A stretch of 64,000 nt of DNA, taken from NCBI GenBank assembly GCA_014163555.1, contig JACJGO010000003.1:62001-126000 (forward strand), given 5' to 3'. Of the stretch, positions 33,649 to 42,344 are shown in pieces. The notes under the pieces are model-generated. The model was not told where the DNA came from. It worked only from the letters and a program-made list of their open reading frames with translations, and did no database searches. The position numbers and the translations under genes were made by a program. Within the stretch, counting starts at the first letter, position 1, and each line of letters opens with the position of its first letter. The DNA is from Flavisolibacter longurius. Its GTDB lineage: Bacteria; Bacteroidota; Bacteroidia; Chitinophagales; Chitinophagaceae.

Positions 33649-33790
33649 GTGAAATGTCAAACGTAAGACAGGAAAAAGGAAGAGTTCACAGGTTTACGGG
33701 TTCACAAGTCGAGAGGCCAAACAAACTATCGTAAAACTACCGAAACGATAGTGAAACAATTGTCTCCCGTCTCCCGTTTGCCATTTCACG
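33649..33790. repeat. Inverted-repeat element, family B, copy 2
   Basis: GTGAAATGtCAAACGtaAG (from 33649) is the imperfect reverse complement of the right end (33766-33789, CCGTTTGCCATTTCAC). Within it, ACTATCGT (33725-33732) and ACGATAGT (33745-33752) are a perfect inverted repeat, and TTCACAAGT (33701) and AACTATCGTAAAAC (33724) match copy 1 at 28121-28243. Confidence 0.7.
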
Positions 33791-33803
33791 CTAAAAGTTT
33801 GCT

Positions 33804-35000
33804 ATGCGAAATGTTTATGTTATTGATGCCCTTCGTACACCGCTCGGAAAATATGGCGGTGCGCTGGCCATGGTTCGTCCCGATGATCTATTAGCGCATG
33901 CGATTCGTGAGCTACTGCAGCGAAATCCTTCTATCGACCCAAATGAAATTGAGGACGTAATAGCCGGCGATGCCAACCAGGCCGGCGAAGACAACCGCAA
34001 TGTGGCCCGGATGGCCGCGTTGCTGGCCGGATTACCAACCACCGTTCCCGGTAATACTGTTAACCGGCTCTGTGCATCGGGCCTTCAGGCAATTATGGAT
34101 GGGGCCCGCCAAATCGAATGCAACGATGCCGAACTGATCATTGCCTGTGGTGTGGAAAGTATGAGCCGGGCGCCTTTTGTAATGGCTAAGGCCAGTTCAG
34201 CTTTTCAACGATCGACGGAAATTTATGATACAACCCTAGGCTGGCGGTTTGTCAACAACAAGCTAGCGGATGTGCACTATCCCTACAGCATGGGTGAGAC
34301 TGGTGAAAATGTGGCCAAACGCTGGAACATCTCGCGGGAAGCGCAGGATACATGGGCCCTTTCCTCCCAGGAAAAATATTATGCGGCCTTAGAAGCCGGT
34401 AAGTGGAACGACGAAATTGTAGCCGTAACCGTACCCGGTGATAAGGGAACTGCGAATGTTTTTGCTACGGATGAACATCCCCGTAAAACAACACTGGAAA
34501 AACTGGCTTCGCTGAAGCCTGCTTTTGTAAAAGATGGAACGGTGACGGCCGGTAATGCAGCCGGATTGAATGATGGTGCTGCGGCCATGCTGCTGGCCAG
34601 TGAAGCGGCTGTTAAAAAATATGGACTGAAGCCTATATCCCGTGTTGTTGCATCGGCCGTTGCGGGTGTTGACCCGGCCGTAATGGGCATTGGACCGGTT
34701 CCGGCTACGCAAAAAGCACTGAAACGGGCTTCGCTTTCTGTAGCAGACCTGAATCTTATTGAGCTCAATGAAGCGTTTGCCTCGCAGGTTTTGGCCTGCA
34801 TGCAGGATCTACAACTCGATCCCGGCAAGGTAAACGTGAACGGCGGCTCCATTGCCCTGGGGCACCCCCTGGGTTGCAGTGGTGTGCGGCTTTCCACCAC
34901 TCTGGTGCATGAAATGAAGCGAAGGAAGAGCAAATATGGCCTTGCTACGATGTGTGTTGGTGTGGGGCAAGGGGCAAGCATAGTTTTTGAAAGCCTGTAA
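33804..35000 (+). CDS. Thiolase (acetyl-CoA C-acyltransferase), 3-oxoadipyl-CoA thiolase-like
   Basis: This 398-residue degradative thiolase splits a 3-oxoacyl-CoA with CoA to acetyl-CoA and a shortened acyl-CoA. The nucleophile Cys is in NRLCASGLQA (about residue 90), the second active site in GHPLGCSG (about 352) and the general base Cys in CVGVGQG (about 383). SRAPFVMAK and YDTTLGWRFVN resemble 3-oxoadipyl-CoA thiolases (PcaF/PaaJ), but no aromatic-degradation genes are nearby, so fatty-acid beta-oxidation is equally possible. It is followed after 2 bp by a lipoprotein gene, suggesting cotranscription. Confidence 0.9.
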   Translation: MRNVYVIDALRTPLGKYGGALAMVRPDDLLAHAIRELLQRNPSIDPNEIEDVIAGDANQAGEDNRNVARMAALLAGLPTTVPGNTVNRLCASGLQAIMDGARQIECNDAELIIACGVESMSRAPFVMAKASSAFQRSTEIYDTTLGWRFVNNKLADVHYPYSMGETGENVAKRWNISREAQDTWALSSQEKYYAALEAGKWNDEIVAVTVPGDKGTANVFATDEHPRKTTLEKLASLKPAFVKDGTVTAGNAAGLNDGAAAMLLASEAAVKKYGLKPISRVVASAVAGVDPAVMGIGPVPATQKALKRASLSVADLNLIELNEAFASQVLACMQDLQLDPGKVNVNGGSIALGHPLGCSGVRLSTTLVHEMKRRKSKYGLATMCVGVGQGASIVFESL

Positions 35001-35002
35001 GC

Positions 35003-35458
35003 ATGAAAGTGTTAACAGCCGGTTTTGTTTTAATGGCCGTGTTTTCGTCCTGCTTTTTTTTTAAGGACTACAAAAAATCAACATTTATCTATTCGCAGAA
35101 TGGCGCCACAACCACCATTCCACTGGTCGTACCGCGGGGATTTGTGAAGGTGGAAAATGTGGATACGGCGGGTGTGCTGCTCAAAACATTTTATTATGAG
35201 AATGGCGCCATGCTGTATGCGGCTCACGTAACTGATACGACAACCTTATTGCAGCCGATCAATATCCGGCTTCATGAACCCCAGTACCACCGCTTGGGCG
35301 GGCTGGTTTACAAAGGACAGGACCCGAATGAGTTGTTCTACAGGGAGATTCAGCAAGGGCGCCTTCGGTTTGGTTACCGCCTGGTGCCCCGTGCCTGGGA
35401 ATTGCTGTTTGACTCAGCGACCAATCATGCTTCGCTTCAAAGACCAAGAATTTTCTAA
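35003..35458 (+). CDS. Hypothetical lipoprotein, 151 aa
   Basis: I do not recognise this protein. The N-terminus is a lipoprotein signal, MKVLTAGFVLMAVFSSC, with Cys at about residue 17. The mature part is beta-rich with aromatic residues (ATTTIPLVVPRGFVKVENV), consistent with a small periplasmic or outer-membrane-attached domain. It starts 2 bp after the thiolase stop codon, so translation is likely coupled, but a functional link is not evident. The 3' end faces the Uma2 gene, 26 bp away. Confidence 0.65.
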   Translation: MKVLTAGFVLMAVFSSCFFFKDYKKSTFIYSQNGATTTIPLVVPRGFVKVENVDTAGVLLKTFYYENGAMLYAAHVTDTTTLLQPINIRLHEPQYHRLGGLVYKGQDPNELFYREIQQGRLRFGYRLVPRAWELLFDSATNHASLQRPRIF

Positions 35459-35484
35459 ATAGAGGAGAAAGGCATTCACTTAAT

Positions 35485-36060
35485 TTATTCAAACGAAACG
35501 TTCCGGTAGAGCTCTTTTATGGGGCAGGAAAAGTCAATGCTTTCAATGGTGAACCTGTCTTCCGGATTGGAGAGTTCGCGAAAGTTCCAGGTTTCATCTG
35601 CCTGTCTGGTATAGTGTTCCACCATGTATTCAAGCGATGAAAGCAGCAGGTATTCTTTCAGCGACGGAATGTTTCGGTATAATTTAAACTTTTGCCCCCG
35701 GTCATACAATTGTGTGCTTTCAGAAAGCACTTCTATAATCACAACCGGATTGGTGATGGTGTCGTTGCGGTCCTGCCATTTCTGGGGTTCACCGCAAACA
35801 ATGCTGATGTCGGGATAGGTAAAAAGCGAATTGGCTTCGTTATGCACTTTGAGGTCGCTGGGGAAGACCTGGCAATTTTTCTCCCTGAGAAAATAATTGA
35901 TCTCGCTAACCGTATTGCTCACAATCTGGTTATGCGCTATCGTTCCGCCAGCCATCGCAAAAATTTCTCCCCGGTAATATTCGTGCTTTTCCTCTGCCGT
36001 TTCTTCCAGGGAGAGGTAATCTTCAATGCTGATGTATTTTATAGCGGGAACAGCGCTCAT
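35485..36060 (-). CDS. Uma2 family (DUF820) nuclease-fold protein
   Basis: This 191-residue protein belongs to the Uma2 family, a PD-(D/E)XK nuclease fold widespread in cyanobacteria and Bacteroidota, mostly of unknown role. The core is visible: EEKHEYYRGEIFAMAGGT (about residues 22-39), PDISIVCG (about 86) and IEVLSEST (about 112), followed by YDRGQKFKLYR. The acidic residues and Lys expected for a metal-dependent active site are in place. Whether it cuts DNA is unknown. The ATG at 36060 (MSAVPAIK) is chosen since it is just downstream of a full promoter whose -33 box lies in the end of hisS. Confidence 0.85.
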   Translation of the reverse strand: MSAVPAIKYISIEDYLSLEETAEEKHEYYRGEIFAMAGGTIAHNQIVSNTVSEINYFLREKNCQVFPSDLKVHNEANSLFTYPDISIVCGEPQKWQDRNDTITNPVVIIEVLSESTQLYDRGQKFKLYRNIPSLKEYLLLSSLEYMVEHYTRQADETWNFRELSNPEDRFTIESIDFSCPIKELYRNVSFE

Positions 36061-36071
36061 GCTCTTTTTTT

Positions 36072-36103
36072 CAAATTTACAATTTCCGGTGCCCTCAGGC
36101 AAA
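36072..36103 (-). promoter_or_regulatory. Predicted promoter of the Uma2 gene
   Basis: On the minus strand TTTG (36100-36103) and TAAATTTG (36072-36079) are exactly 20 bp apart, a full match to the consensus. The -33 box lies within the final codons of hisS. Confidence 0.6.
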
Positions 36104-37471
36104 CGGAAAGCTGGCCAACTCCTCGAACGCAATCTTCTGCTGCTGGCCGTTTCGCAGGTCTTTTACTACGGCCTGCTTCTCTGTTACTTCAGCAGAACCA
36201 ATGATCACGATAAACGGAATGTTTTTTTTCTCTGCATATTTAAACTGCTTGTCAAACTTTTGGGCTTCGTGAAAAATCTCCGCGGCGATGCCGGCTTGCC
36301 GCACCTGCTGCAGAAGGCCGTATGCGATTCTGCTTTCTTCTTCGCCGAGGTTGAAAAACAAAACTTTTGTTCCTTGCGCTACTGTTTGTGGAAAGCGGTC
36401 CAGTTCTTCCAGCACATCATAAATTCTGTCCACACCAAACGAGATACCGACACCCGGAATATTTGGTACACCGAACAAGCCCGTAAGGTCATCGTACCGG
36501 CCGCCGCCGCCAATGCTGCCCATTTTTACACCGACGGCTTTGATCTCGTAAATGGTGCCCGTGTAATAATTCAATCCCCTGGCCAGGGTAGGATCGATAA
36601 TGATCTTGTTAACAGTGCTGATGTCTTTTGTTTGGGAAAGAACGTAGCGCAATTCGTTCAACCCCGTTGTTCCGGTTTCATTATCGCCAAAAAGTGTTTG
36701 CAGGTCTGAAAGTATGATGTCATTGTCGCCACTTTTTTCAGCAATCTGCAGGTAGTTGGCAATGATGGTGATTTGTTCTTCTGTCAGCCCTCTTTGTGTC
36801 AACTCTTCTTTTACTTTTTCGAGACCGATCTTGTCCAGCTTGTCGATAGCGATGGTGATGTCCATCATCTTTTCGCTGCCGCCGGCAAGGGCAGCTAGCG
36901 CCGCCAGGATCTTGCGGCTGTTGAGGCGAATTTCCACCGGGATGTTCAACTGTTCAAACACGCTGGAATAGATGTTGGTGAGTTCAATTTCATTCAACAG
37001 GGAACGACTACCTACTACATCCGCATCGCACTGGTAAAACTCACGGTAGCGTCCCCGTTGTGGCCTGTCGGCCCGCCACACCGGCTGCACCTGGTAACGT
37101 TTGAACGGAAACGCTAGTTGCCCGTGGTTCATGGCTACATAGCGGGCAAAGGGAATGGTGAGGTCATATTTCAGGGCTCGTTCTGTGAGGTTCTTATCGT
37201 TTTTTCCTTGCAGCACATTTTCAAAAGCCGCCTTTGATTTTTCAAGGTTTTTCGGATCACCCAAACCATTGTTCAGGATTTTAAATATCAGCTTGTCGCC
37301 TTCTTCGCCATACTTGCCCATCAGGGTTTCCAGGTTTTCCATCGCCGGTGTTTCCAACGGCTGAAATCCATAAAGTTCAAAAACAGCTTTGATGGTGTTG
37401 AGAATATACTGGCGTTTGCGCACAACGTCGGGACCAAAATCACGGGTGCCTTGCGGGAGAGAGGGTTTCAT
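36095..37471 (-). CDS. hisS: Histidyl-tRNA synthetase
   Basis: HisRS, a class II aminoacyl-tRNA synthetase, charges tRNA-His in the cytoplasm. The 458-residue protein has the class II motif 2 in RPQRGRYREFYQCD (about residue 118), the histidine-specific ARGLNYYTG (about 284) and motif 3 in SFGVDRI (about 350). The C-terminal anticodon-binding domain fills the last 100 residues. ARGLNYYTG has Asn where many bacteria have Asp, a variation I associate with Bacteroidota. It is transcribed between the phosphatase and Uma2 genes on the same strand. Confidence 0.95.
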   Translation of the reverse strand: MKPSLPQGTRDFGPDVVRKRQYILNTIKAVFELYGFQPLETPAMENLETLMGKYGEEGDKLIFKILNNGLGDPKNLEKSKAAFENVLQGKNDKNLTERALKYDLTIPFARYVAMNHGQLAFPFKRYQVQPVWRADRPQRGRYREFYQCDADVVGSRSLLNEIELTNIYSSVFEQLNIPVEIRLNSRKILAALAALAGGSEKMMDITIAIDKLDKIGLEKVKEELTQRGLTEEQITIIANYLQIAEKSGDNDIILSDLQTLFGDNETGTTGLNELRYVLSQTKDISTVNKIIIDPTLARGLNYYTGTIYEIKAVGVKMGSIGGGGRYDDLTGLFGVPNIPGVGISFGVDRIYDVLEELDRFPQTVAQGTKVLFFNLGEEESRIAYGLLQQVRQAGIAAEIFHEAQKFDKQFKYAEKKNIPFIVIIGSAEVTEKQAVVKDLRNGQQQKIAFEELASFPFA

Positions 37472-37475
37472 GAAA

Positions 37476-37512
37476 GTTTACAGTTTACAGGTCAAAGATT
37501 GCAGTTGAGAGG
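37476..37512. repeat. Short tandem words in the hisS leader
   Basis: GTTTACAGTTTACAGGTC is a near-tandem duplication, then GTTGAGAGGCAAAGAC. Both resemble the internal part of the family B element at 33649-33790 (GTTTACGGG and GAGAGGCCAAAC). It sits between the phosphatase and hisS genes. Confidence 0.45.
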
Positions 37513-37523
37513 CAAAGACATTT

Positions 37524-37991
37524 TCAAATTTTCACATTAGCATATTTGCTGATTATCTGCTCGCAGGTTTCATCAATCAGTTTATACACGTCGTGATAAC
37601 CCGGTTCGGTACCGTACCAGGGATCGGGAACAGAAGCATTTTTCCCCGGGTGCAATTCGTTTAAGAACAGGTCCACTTTTGCCGGGTTCCACTTTTCTTT
37701 GGCAATGCGGCGCATATCGTCCATTACGTCATCTGCCATGGCATAGATCTTATCATAGCGATCGAAATCTTCTTTCACAAAACGCCTGGCCTTTTGTTCA
37801 CAAATATCAATGCCATTGAGCCTCGCTACTTTTTGCGACAGGTGATGCGGCGCTTCACCAACATGGTAACCATTGGTGCCGGCGCTTTCAACCGTCCAGT
37901 CAAGACCCGCCTGTTTTGCCTTGTGCCGGAGCACACCTTCTGCCAAAGGGCTGCGACAAATATTTCCTAAACACACCATCAGAATTTTCAT
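37524..37991 (-). CDS. Low-molecular-weight protein-tyrosine phosphatase
   Basis: This is a 155-residue cytoplasmic phosphatase. The P-loop VCLGNICRSPLAEG (about residues 6-19) holds the nucleophile Cys and the Arg of CX5R, and the general acid Asp lies in VPDPWYG (about 120). Such enzymes act on phosphotyrosine proteins, for instance in exopolysaccharide control, but no tyrosine kinase is nearby. ATG at 37991 (MKILMVC) is chosen; a longer in-frame start at 38045 lies upstream of a -7 box TACTTTTG (38011-38018) and would not be transcribed from it. Confidence 0.9.
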   Translation of the reverse strand: MKILMVCLGNICRSPLAEGVLRHKAKQAGLDWTVESAGTNGYHVGEAPHHLSQKVARLNGIDICEQKARRFVKEDFDRYDKIYAMADDVMDDMRRIAKEKWNPAKVDLFLNELHPGKNASVPDPWYGTEPGYHDVYKLIDETCEQIISKYANVKI

Positions 37992-38010
37992 CGTCCAGTT
38001 TTTTGCTGCG

Positions 38011-38018
38011 CAAAAGTA
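38011..38018 (-). promoter_or_regulatory. Possible -7 box of the phosphatase gene
   Basis: On the minus strand this reads TACTTTTG, the same as in the tRNA-Pro promoter, 19 bp before the ATG. The -33 box is weak. It supports the shorter start. Confidence 0.4.
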
Positions 38019-38098
38019 AGCCATTGGCTGCGGAAAGAATTTCACTGCAGTTTATGGAATGTTTTCGGGCGGTTCATCTCAACTGAAAACAACACACC

Positions 38099-38905
38099 AT
38101 GACCAGCCAGCAAATTTTATCTTCCGATGTAATCGACATTCTTTTTGAACATCGCAACAAACAGTATGGCGCCTATCGACTGCGCAAAGACTATCCAAGA
38201 GAATTAGGGAAAGCCGTAGTGATGGCCGTTAGTTTTGTTTTTCTGCTCGTGTTTTTTATTCGGCCTTCGGCGGCAGAAAACTTTGTAAAACCGGAAGACG
38301 GCAAAGTTGTTACCGTACAACAGATAGCGCCGCGGGAAGAAAAAAAGCCGGAACCGCAACAGCAAAAAAAGCAAATACCGAAAGAACCCGTAAGGCAGGT
38401 AAAGGCAATTGACCAGTTTAAATTCGTTAAGAAAGATGTGGTTGATCCGGTACCTACGCAGGACATGATGCTGAAAGCTGCCATCTCTGATATCAACACT
38501 GCCGGCACGGAGGTGGGTAATTTGCAACCGACCCTGATGCCCGAAACAAAAGGATCTGGAAATGGAATGGAAAAAGAACCCGCACCGGCAAAGGAACTCA
38601 TTCCAGATAAGCAACCCCAGTTTCCCGGTGGCGTACAGGCCTGGGCCGCTTTCCTGGGCCGGCATCTGGTTGCTCCCGAGCCGCTGGAAAGTGGCGAAAA
38701 ACGTACGGTGATGATTCGGTTTTATGTAGCAGAAGACGGCGGTATCACCAATTTCCAGGTCGTGCAATCGGCTGGTACAGCCTTTGACAATGAAGTGATT
38801 CGGGTACTCCGCAAGATGCCGAAATGGACACCGGCCATACAGGGTGGCCGGCCTATCCCGGTAAGTTTCACCCAACCGGTGACCTTTGTAGGAGTAGAAG
38901 ACTAA
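38099..38905 (+). CDS. TonB-family energy transducer
   Basis: This 268-residue TonB protein couples the proton motive force from ExbB/ExbD to outer-membrane receptors. The cytoplasmic N-terminus carries the Bacteroidota motif DVIDILFEHRNKQYGAYRLRKDYP (split here at IDILFEHRNKQYGAYRLRKD). One membrane helix follows (about residues 40-56), then a Lys/Pro/Glu-rich periplasmic spacer, and the TonB_C domain (about 185-268) with QFPGGVQAW and a PV(S)FTQPVTF end. It is a paralogue of the TonB at 60275. It opens a group of four plus-strand genes that ends in a TPR protein. Confidence 0.9.
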   Translation: MTSQQILSSDVIDILFEHRNKQYGAYRLRKDYPRELGKAVVMAVSFVFLLVFFIRPSAAENFVKPEDGKVVTVQQIAPREEKKPEPQQQKKQIPKEPVRQVKAIDQFKFVKKDVVDPVPTQDMMLKAAISDINTAGTEVGNLQPTLMPETKGSGNGMEKEPAPAKELIPDKQPQFPGGVQAWAAFLGRHLVAPEPLESGEKRTVMIRFYVAEDGGITNFQVVQSAGTAFDNEVIRVLRKMPKWTPAIQGGRPIPVSFTQPVTFVGVED

Positions 38906-38939
38906 AAATTGGCTAACTTGCCAAACCCAACAATTTGAT

Positions 38940-39179
38940 ATGATTGAAGAATTTCAGGAGAAACAGCGCAAGCAACGAAGCAAGGTGCGGTCAACAGTGG
39001 ATTATTCGATGGGCTCCGTGTTTTTGCTTCTTGGAATTTATTTTCTGGTTTACGAAAAATTGGGCCTGACCCTTTTGGACCGCGAACCTTCCAGTATTGA
39101 TTATTTCATTGGGGCTATGTTTGTTCTTTACGGCGGCTGGCGTATTTACCGGGGGTATAAAAAGAATTATTTCAGATGA
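38940..39179 (+). CDS. Small membrane protein, 79 aa
   Basis: This is a 79-residue protein with two predicted membrane helices (SMGSVFLLLGIYFLVYE and DYFIGAMFVLYGGWRIY) and a charged N-terminus (EEFQEKQRKQRSKVRST). No family is recognised. It lies 34 bp downstream of the TonB gene and overlaps the next gene by 4 bp (its stop shares bases with the ATG at 39176), so the two are translationally coupled. It may be an accessory membrane part of the TonB/PstS-like system. Confidence 0.65.
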   Translation: MIEEFQEKQRKQRSKVRSTVDYSMGSVFLLLGIYFLVYEKLGLTLLDREPSSIDYFIGAMFVLYGGWRIYRGYKKNYFR

Positions 39180-40087
39180 GAATAGTGTGGAGTGGGTTGT
39201 TGGCAGCCTTTGGACTGATGCTCCTTGGCAGTTGCGGCAATCAGGCTGCTGAAACTACCGGCAGCCGGTTCGACAGCGGAACGCTTTATATTAGTTGCGA
39301 CGAAAGTTTTAAGCCGGTAATTGATGCCCAGGTGCAGGTTTTTCAGAACGATTATCCAAAAACAAAAATCGTTGTGCATTACAAGCCCGAGGTAGATTGT
39401 TTGCGTGATTTCCTGGTGGACTCTATCCGGATGGTGATTGTCACGCGGTCTTATACACCCGGTGAAAAACGACTCATCGCTGATTCTTTAAAGCTGGATA
39501 CGGATTACGCTACAGTTGCCTACGACGCCATTGCCGTAGTGGTGCACCCTCAGGCGACCGACTCTCTTTTCACGATGGCGGAAATCAGAGACCTGCTTTC
39601 CGGAAATTCTAAGAAAAACCTAATTCCGGTACTGGACGGGGTGAAGGCAACAAGTACGGTGCGGTTTATGTTAGATTCAGTGCTTCGCAATCAACCTCTT
39701 GGAAAAAACGTAGTGGCGGCCAACAGCAGCCGTGAGGTGATAGATTATGTTGCCCGAACGCCCATAGCCATTGGATTTGTAGGCAGTTCATGGATTGGAA
39801 ATATAGATGACACAGCACAAGTAAACCAGTTAAACAAAGTTCGGCTGGCCCGGGTAGAAAGTACTGATAGTACCGGTGGGTTTGTTTTACCCGTGCAGTA
39901 CCTGATTTACACCCGAACCTACCCGATGATCCGCAGTTTGGTTTATGTACAAAAAGGAAAACAACAGGGAATTGCCGGAAGCTTGGCTAATTTTTTGCGA
40001 AACGATCGAGGTCAGTTAATTTTCAGGCGCTCTTACCTGTTTCCGGCTATCCGGCCCTTTTATATGCGGGATGCACAAACAGAGTGA
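39176..40087 (+). CDS. PstS-like substrate-binding lipoprotein
   Basis: This is a 303-residue predicted lipoprotein, with lipobox LLGSC at about residue 21. The mature part resembles phosphate-binding PstS-type type II periplasmic binding proteins: LYISCDESFKPVIDAQ, then FLRDFL-like helices, AYDAIAVVVHPQATDSL and the closing ADNRG-like QLIFRRSYLFPAIRP. No PstCAB genes are near, and in this phylum such genes are often found with TonB and TPR genes, suggesting a role in the TonB system rather than phosphate uptake. The ligand is unknown. It overlaps the preceding gene by 4 bp. Confidence 0.75.
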   Translation: MRIVWSGLLAAFGLMLLGSCGNQAAETTGSRFDSGTLYISCDESFKPVIDAQVQVFQNDYPKTKIVVHYKPEVDCLRDFLVDSIRMVIVTRSYTPGEKRLIADSLKLDTDYATVAYDAIAVVVHPQATDSLFTMAEIRDLLSGNSKKNLIPVLDGVKATSTVRFMLDSVLRNQPLGKNVVAANSSREVIDYVARTPIAIGFVGSSWIGNIDDTAQVNQLNKVRLARVESTDSTGGFVLPVQYLIYTRTYPMIRSLVYVQKGKQQGIAGSLANFLRNDRGQLIFRRSYLFPAIRPFYMRDAQTE

Positions 40088-40150
40088 ACTTTAACAACTA
40101 GTGATTAAGCGAAAGCAGATAATTTTAAATCTTAAAAAGAAAATCGAAAA

Positions 40151-41800
40151 ATGAAGAAGTCAGCAATTGTTTTATTCTTCGCTGCAATGTTCTCCTTCCA
40201 GGCCATGGCGCAATCCGTGCAGGAAGGTGTGTCGCACTGGTATGCCGAAAGATACCAGAGTGCCCGTCAGACATTTGAGAAACTGACGGCTGCCAATCCC
40301 AATAATCTTGAAGCAGTTTACTGGTTAGGACAAACAATGCTGGCTCAGGACGATGTGGCTGGTGCAAGAGCTTTGTACCAGAAAACACTTTCTGCCAACG
40401 GCAATGCTCCTTGGATTTTGGTAGGAATGGGACATGTAAACCTGCTGGATGGCAAAGCTGCGGAAGCCCGCCAGATGTTTGACGCTGCCATTACTGCCAG
40501 CAAAGGCAGAAAGGCCAATGATCCAAACATACTGACTGCAGTGGGCCGCGCCAATGTAAATGCTTACAGCGATCAGAAAAAGCTTGGCGACCTGGATTAC
40601 GCCATTTCCAAACTGAACGAAGCGGCGCAGGTGGCTCCCACCAACCAGGATATCTTCGTGGTATTGGGTAACGCTTACCGGAAAAAGCACCAGGGCGGTG
40701 ATGCCGTTCAGGCTTACCGCAAAGCAGGTAACTATGCTCCGGCCCTGTATCGTGTAGCTTCTCTGTACCAGTCGCAGCGCAACTGGGATGTGGTAACCGA
40801 AAACCTGAATTCAGCCATTGCCGCTGATCCGAAGTTTGCCCCTGCTTTTTACGATCTGTATTATTACAACCTGTTGTACAAAAAAGATTTTACAGCCGCT
40901 GCTGATTTCGCCAACAAGTTTATTGGTGTAGCCGATCAGAGTGCTGAAAACCTCTACCTGAAAGCGCAAACGGAGTTTGTACAGGAAAAATTTACTGATG
41001 CCATCGGAACAGCCCGGCAGATCATTTCCGGTACCAACAACAATCCGCGTCCCCGTGTTTATCGTCTTTTGGCCAACAGTTTTCTGCGGACAAAAGACAC
41101 AGCCAGTGCCTGCACCAACGCCAACCTGCTGATTGAAAAAGCAAAAGGGGAGGACCTGTATGGTACCGATTATATCCTGCATGCCACTTCTTGCGGAAAA
41201 GGAAATCCTGATCTGGTTCGTGCAGATATTGCCAAAGCGGTACAAATGGACAGCGTTCTTTCCCGCCAGATTGAAATGCTGAACGAGGCCATTGAAAATG
41301 CACAGGCCAATAACAACAAAATCCTGGAAGGTGAGCTTCGCCTGATGTCGTACGAGCTCCGGAATGCCCAGGGCCGTGCGTCGAAAGACGAGTTGATCAG
41401 CTATGTTGCAGTACCGCTTTACCTGGGTGGTAACTATGAGAAGTCTGACAGCATTGCACAGGTATATTCTACCGCATCTCCCGACAGCATTCACGGCTAT
41501 TATTGGAGTGCTCTGGCAAGGACCGCTATTGACACCAATATGCAACAAGGTATAGCTATGCCTATGTGGGATAAAGTGCTGACCATTGCCGAAGGCAGCA
41601 AGGAGCGTTTCTCCAACCAGGGTGTAAGAGCCGCCACATCGCTGGCTGTTTACCACACCAACATTAAGGCCGACAGAGCAACGGCGCTGACCTACGTAAC
41701 CCGCGGGCTGGCTTTTGATCCGGCTAATGAAAACCTCCTGAATATTCAAAAAGTACTTACTCAGGCAGCCAAACCGGCACCGCGAGGGAAGAGTAAATAG
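40151..41800 (+). CDS. Secreted tetratricopeptide-repeat protein
   Basis: This is a 549-residue exported protein. A signal peptide (MKKSAIVLFFAAMFSFQAMAQ) is followed by TPR-type helix pairs, for example HWYAERYQSARQTFEKLTAANPNN and NLEAVYWLGQTMLAQDDVAGA (residues about 27-75), continuing to about 500. TPR domains bind other proteins, so a scaffold role in the envelope is likely. It closes the TonB/PstS-like group, 63 bp after the lipoprotein gene, and is followed by a terminator. Similar proteins in Bacteroidota are found next to TonB clusters; the partner is not known. Confidence 0.85.
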   Translation: MKKSAIVLFFAAMFSFQAMAQSVQEGVSHWYAERYQSARQTFEKLTAANPNNLEAVYWLGQTMLAQDDVAGARALYQKTLSANGNAPWILVGMGHVNLLDGKAAEARQMFDAAITASKGRKANDPNILTAVGRANVNAYSDQKKLGDLDYAISKLNEAAQVAPTNQDIFVVLGNAYRKKHQGGDAVQAYRKAGNYAPALYRVASLYQSQRNWDVVTENLNSAIAADPKFAPAFYDLYYYNLLYKKDFTAAADFANKFIGVADQSAENLYLKAQTEFVQEKFTDAIGTARQIISGTNNNPRPRVYRLLANSFLRTKDTASACTNANLLIEKAKGEDLYGTDYILHATSCGKGNPDLVRADIAKAVQMDSVLSRQIEMLNEAIENAQANNNKILEGELRLMSYELRNAQGRASKDELISYVAVPLYLGGNYEKSDSIAQVYSTASPDSIHGYYWSALARTAIDTNMQQGIAMPMWDKVLTIAEGSKERFSNQGVRAATSLAVYHTNIKADRATALTYVTRGLAFDPANENLLNIQKVLTQAAKPAPRGKSK

Positions 41801-41829
41801 GAAAGAAAATAGGATGTAAAATACTAATA

Positions 41830-41858
41830 AAGCCCCCTCGTAAAAGGGGGCTTTTCTT
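41830..41858 (+). terminator. Terminator between the TPR gene and nuoA
   Basis: AAGCCCCCT (41830-41838) pairs with AGGGGGCTT (41845-41853), and TTCTTTT follows. It separates the TonB/TPR group from the complex I operon. Confidence 0.8.
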
Positions 41859-41905
41859 TTGTACCAGCCTCTGGAAATTAATCGTACTTATTGATTATCC
41901 TAACT

Positions 41906-41913
41906 TATTTTTG
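41906..41913 (+). promoter_or_regulatory. Possible -7 box of the nuo operon
   Basis: TATTTTTG matches TAnnTTTG, 20 bp before the nuoA start chosen here. No TTTG stands at the expected upstream position, so this is a weak call. Confidence 0.35.
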
Positions 41914-41932
41914 CCTGCCATTTTGGAAAACT

Positions 41933-42343
41933 ATGTTTACACTTCTTCAATCAGATCTCAGCAGAGCCGTATCAGATGTGAACAGTGCCACGAGTTGGCT
42001 GCCGATTGCCTTCCAGTTTTTGTTTGCATTTGGTATGATTGGCACCCTTATGGTGGTGACTCACCTGCTGGGTCCCAAACGCCAAACCACGGATAAACTG
42101 CAGACTTTTACCTCTGGTATCAAAAGCCACGGTGAAGCCCGCCAGCCCATGGCGATCAAATATTTCCTGGTTGCTATCCTGTTCGTGTTGTTTGATGTGG
42201 AGATCATTTTCTTTTACCCCTACGCGGTAAATTTTAAAGAGCTGGGTTGGAGTGGTTTTTGGGCCGTGTTTATGTTTGTTTCGTTCTTTCTTTGCGGGTT
42301 TATCTACATCGTCAAGAAAGGAGCGCTAAAATGGGAGGATTAA
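41933..42343 (+). CDS. nuoA: NADH-quinone oxidoreductase subunit A
   Basis: NuoA is a small membrane subunit of complex I. Three helices are predicted, at about residues 24-46, 82-104 and 108-128. The conserved KYFLVAILFVLFDVEIIFFYPYA (about residues 84-106) is the signature of the family and links the membrane and peripheral arms. ATG at 41933 (MFTLLQ) is preferred over one at 41891, which lies upstream of the possible -7 box. It opens the nuoA-N operon, preceded by a terminator. Confidence 0.93.
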   Translation: MFTLLQSDLSRAVSDVNSATSWLPIAFQFLFAFGMIGTLMVVTHLLGPKRQTTDKLQTFTSGIKSHGEARQPMAIKYFLVAILFVLFDVEIIFFYPYAVNFKELGWSGFWAVFMFVSFFLCGFIYIVKKGALKWED

Positions 42344-42344
42344 T

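Noticed and set aside
40811-41749. 312-codon minus-strand frame opposite the TPR gene
   Set aside because: The translation has no motif, and the TPR gene is well supported on the plus strand.
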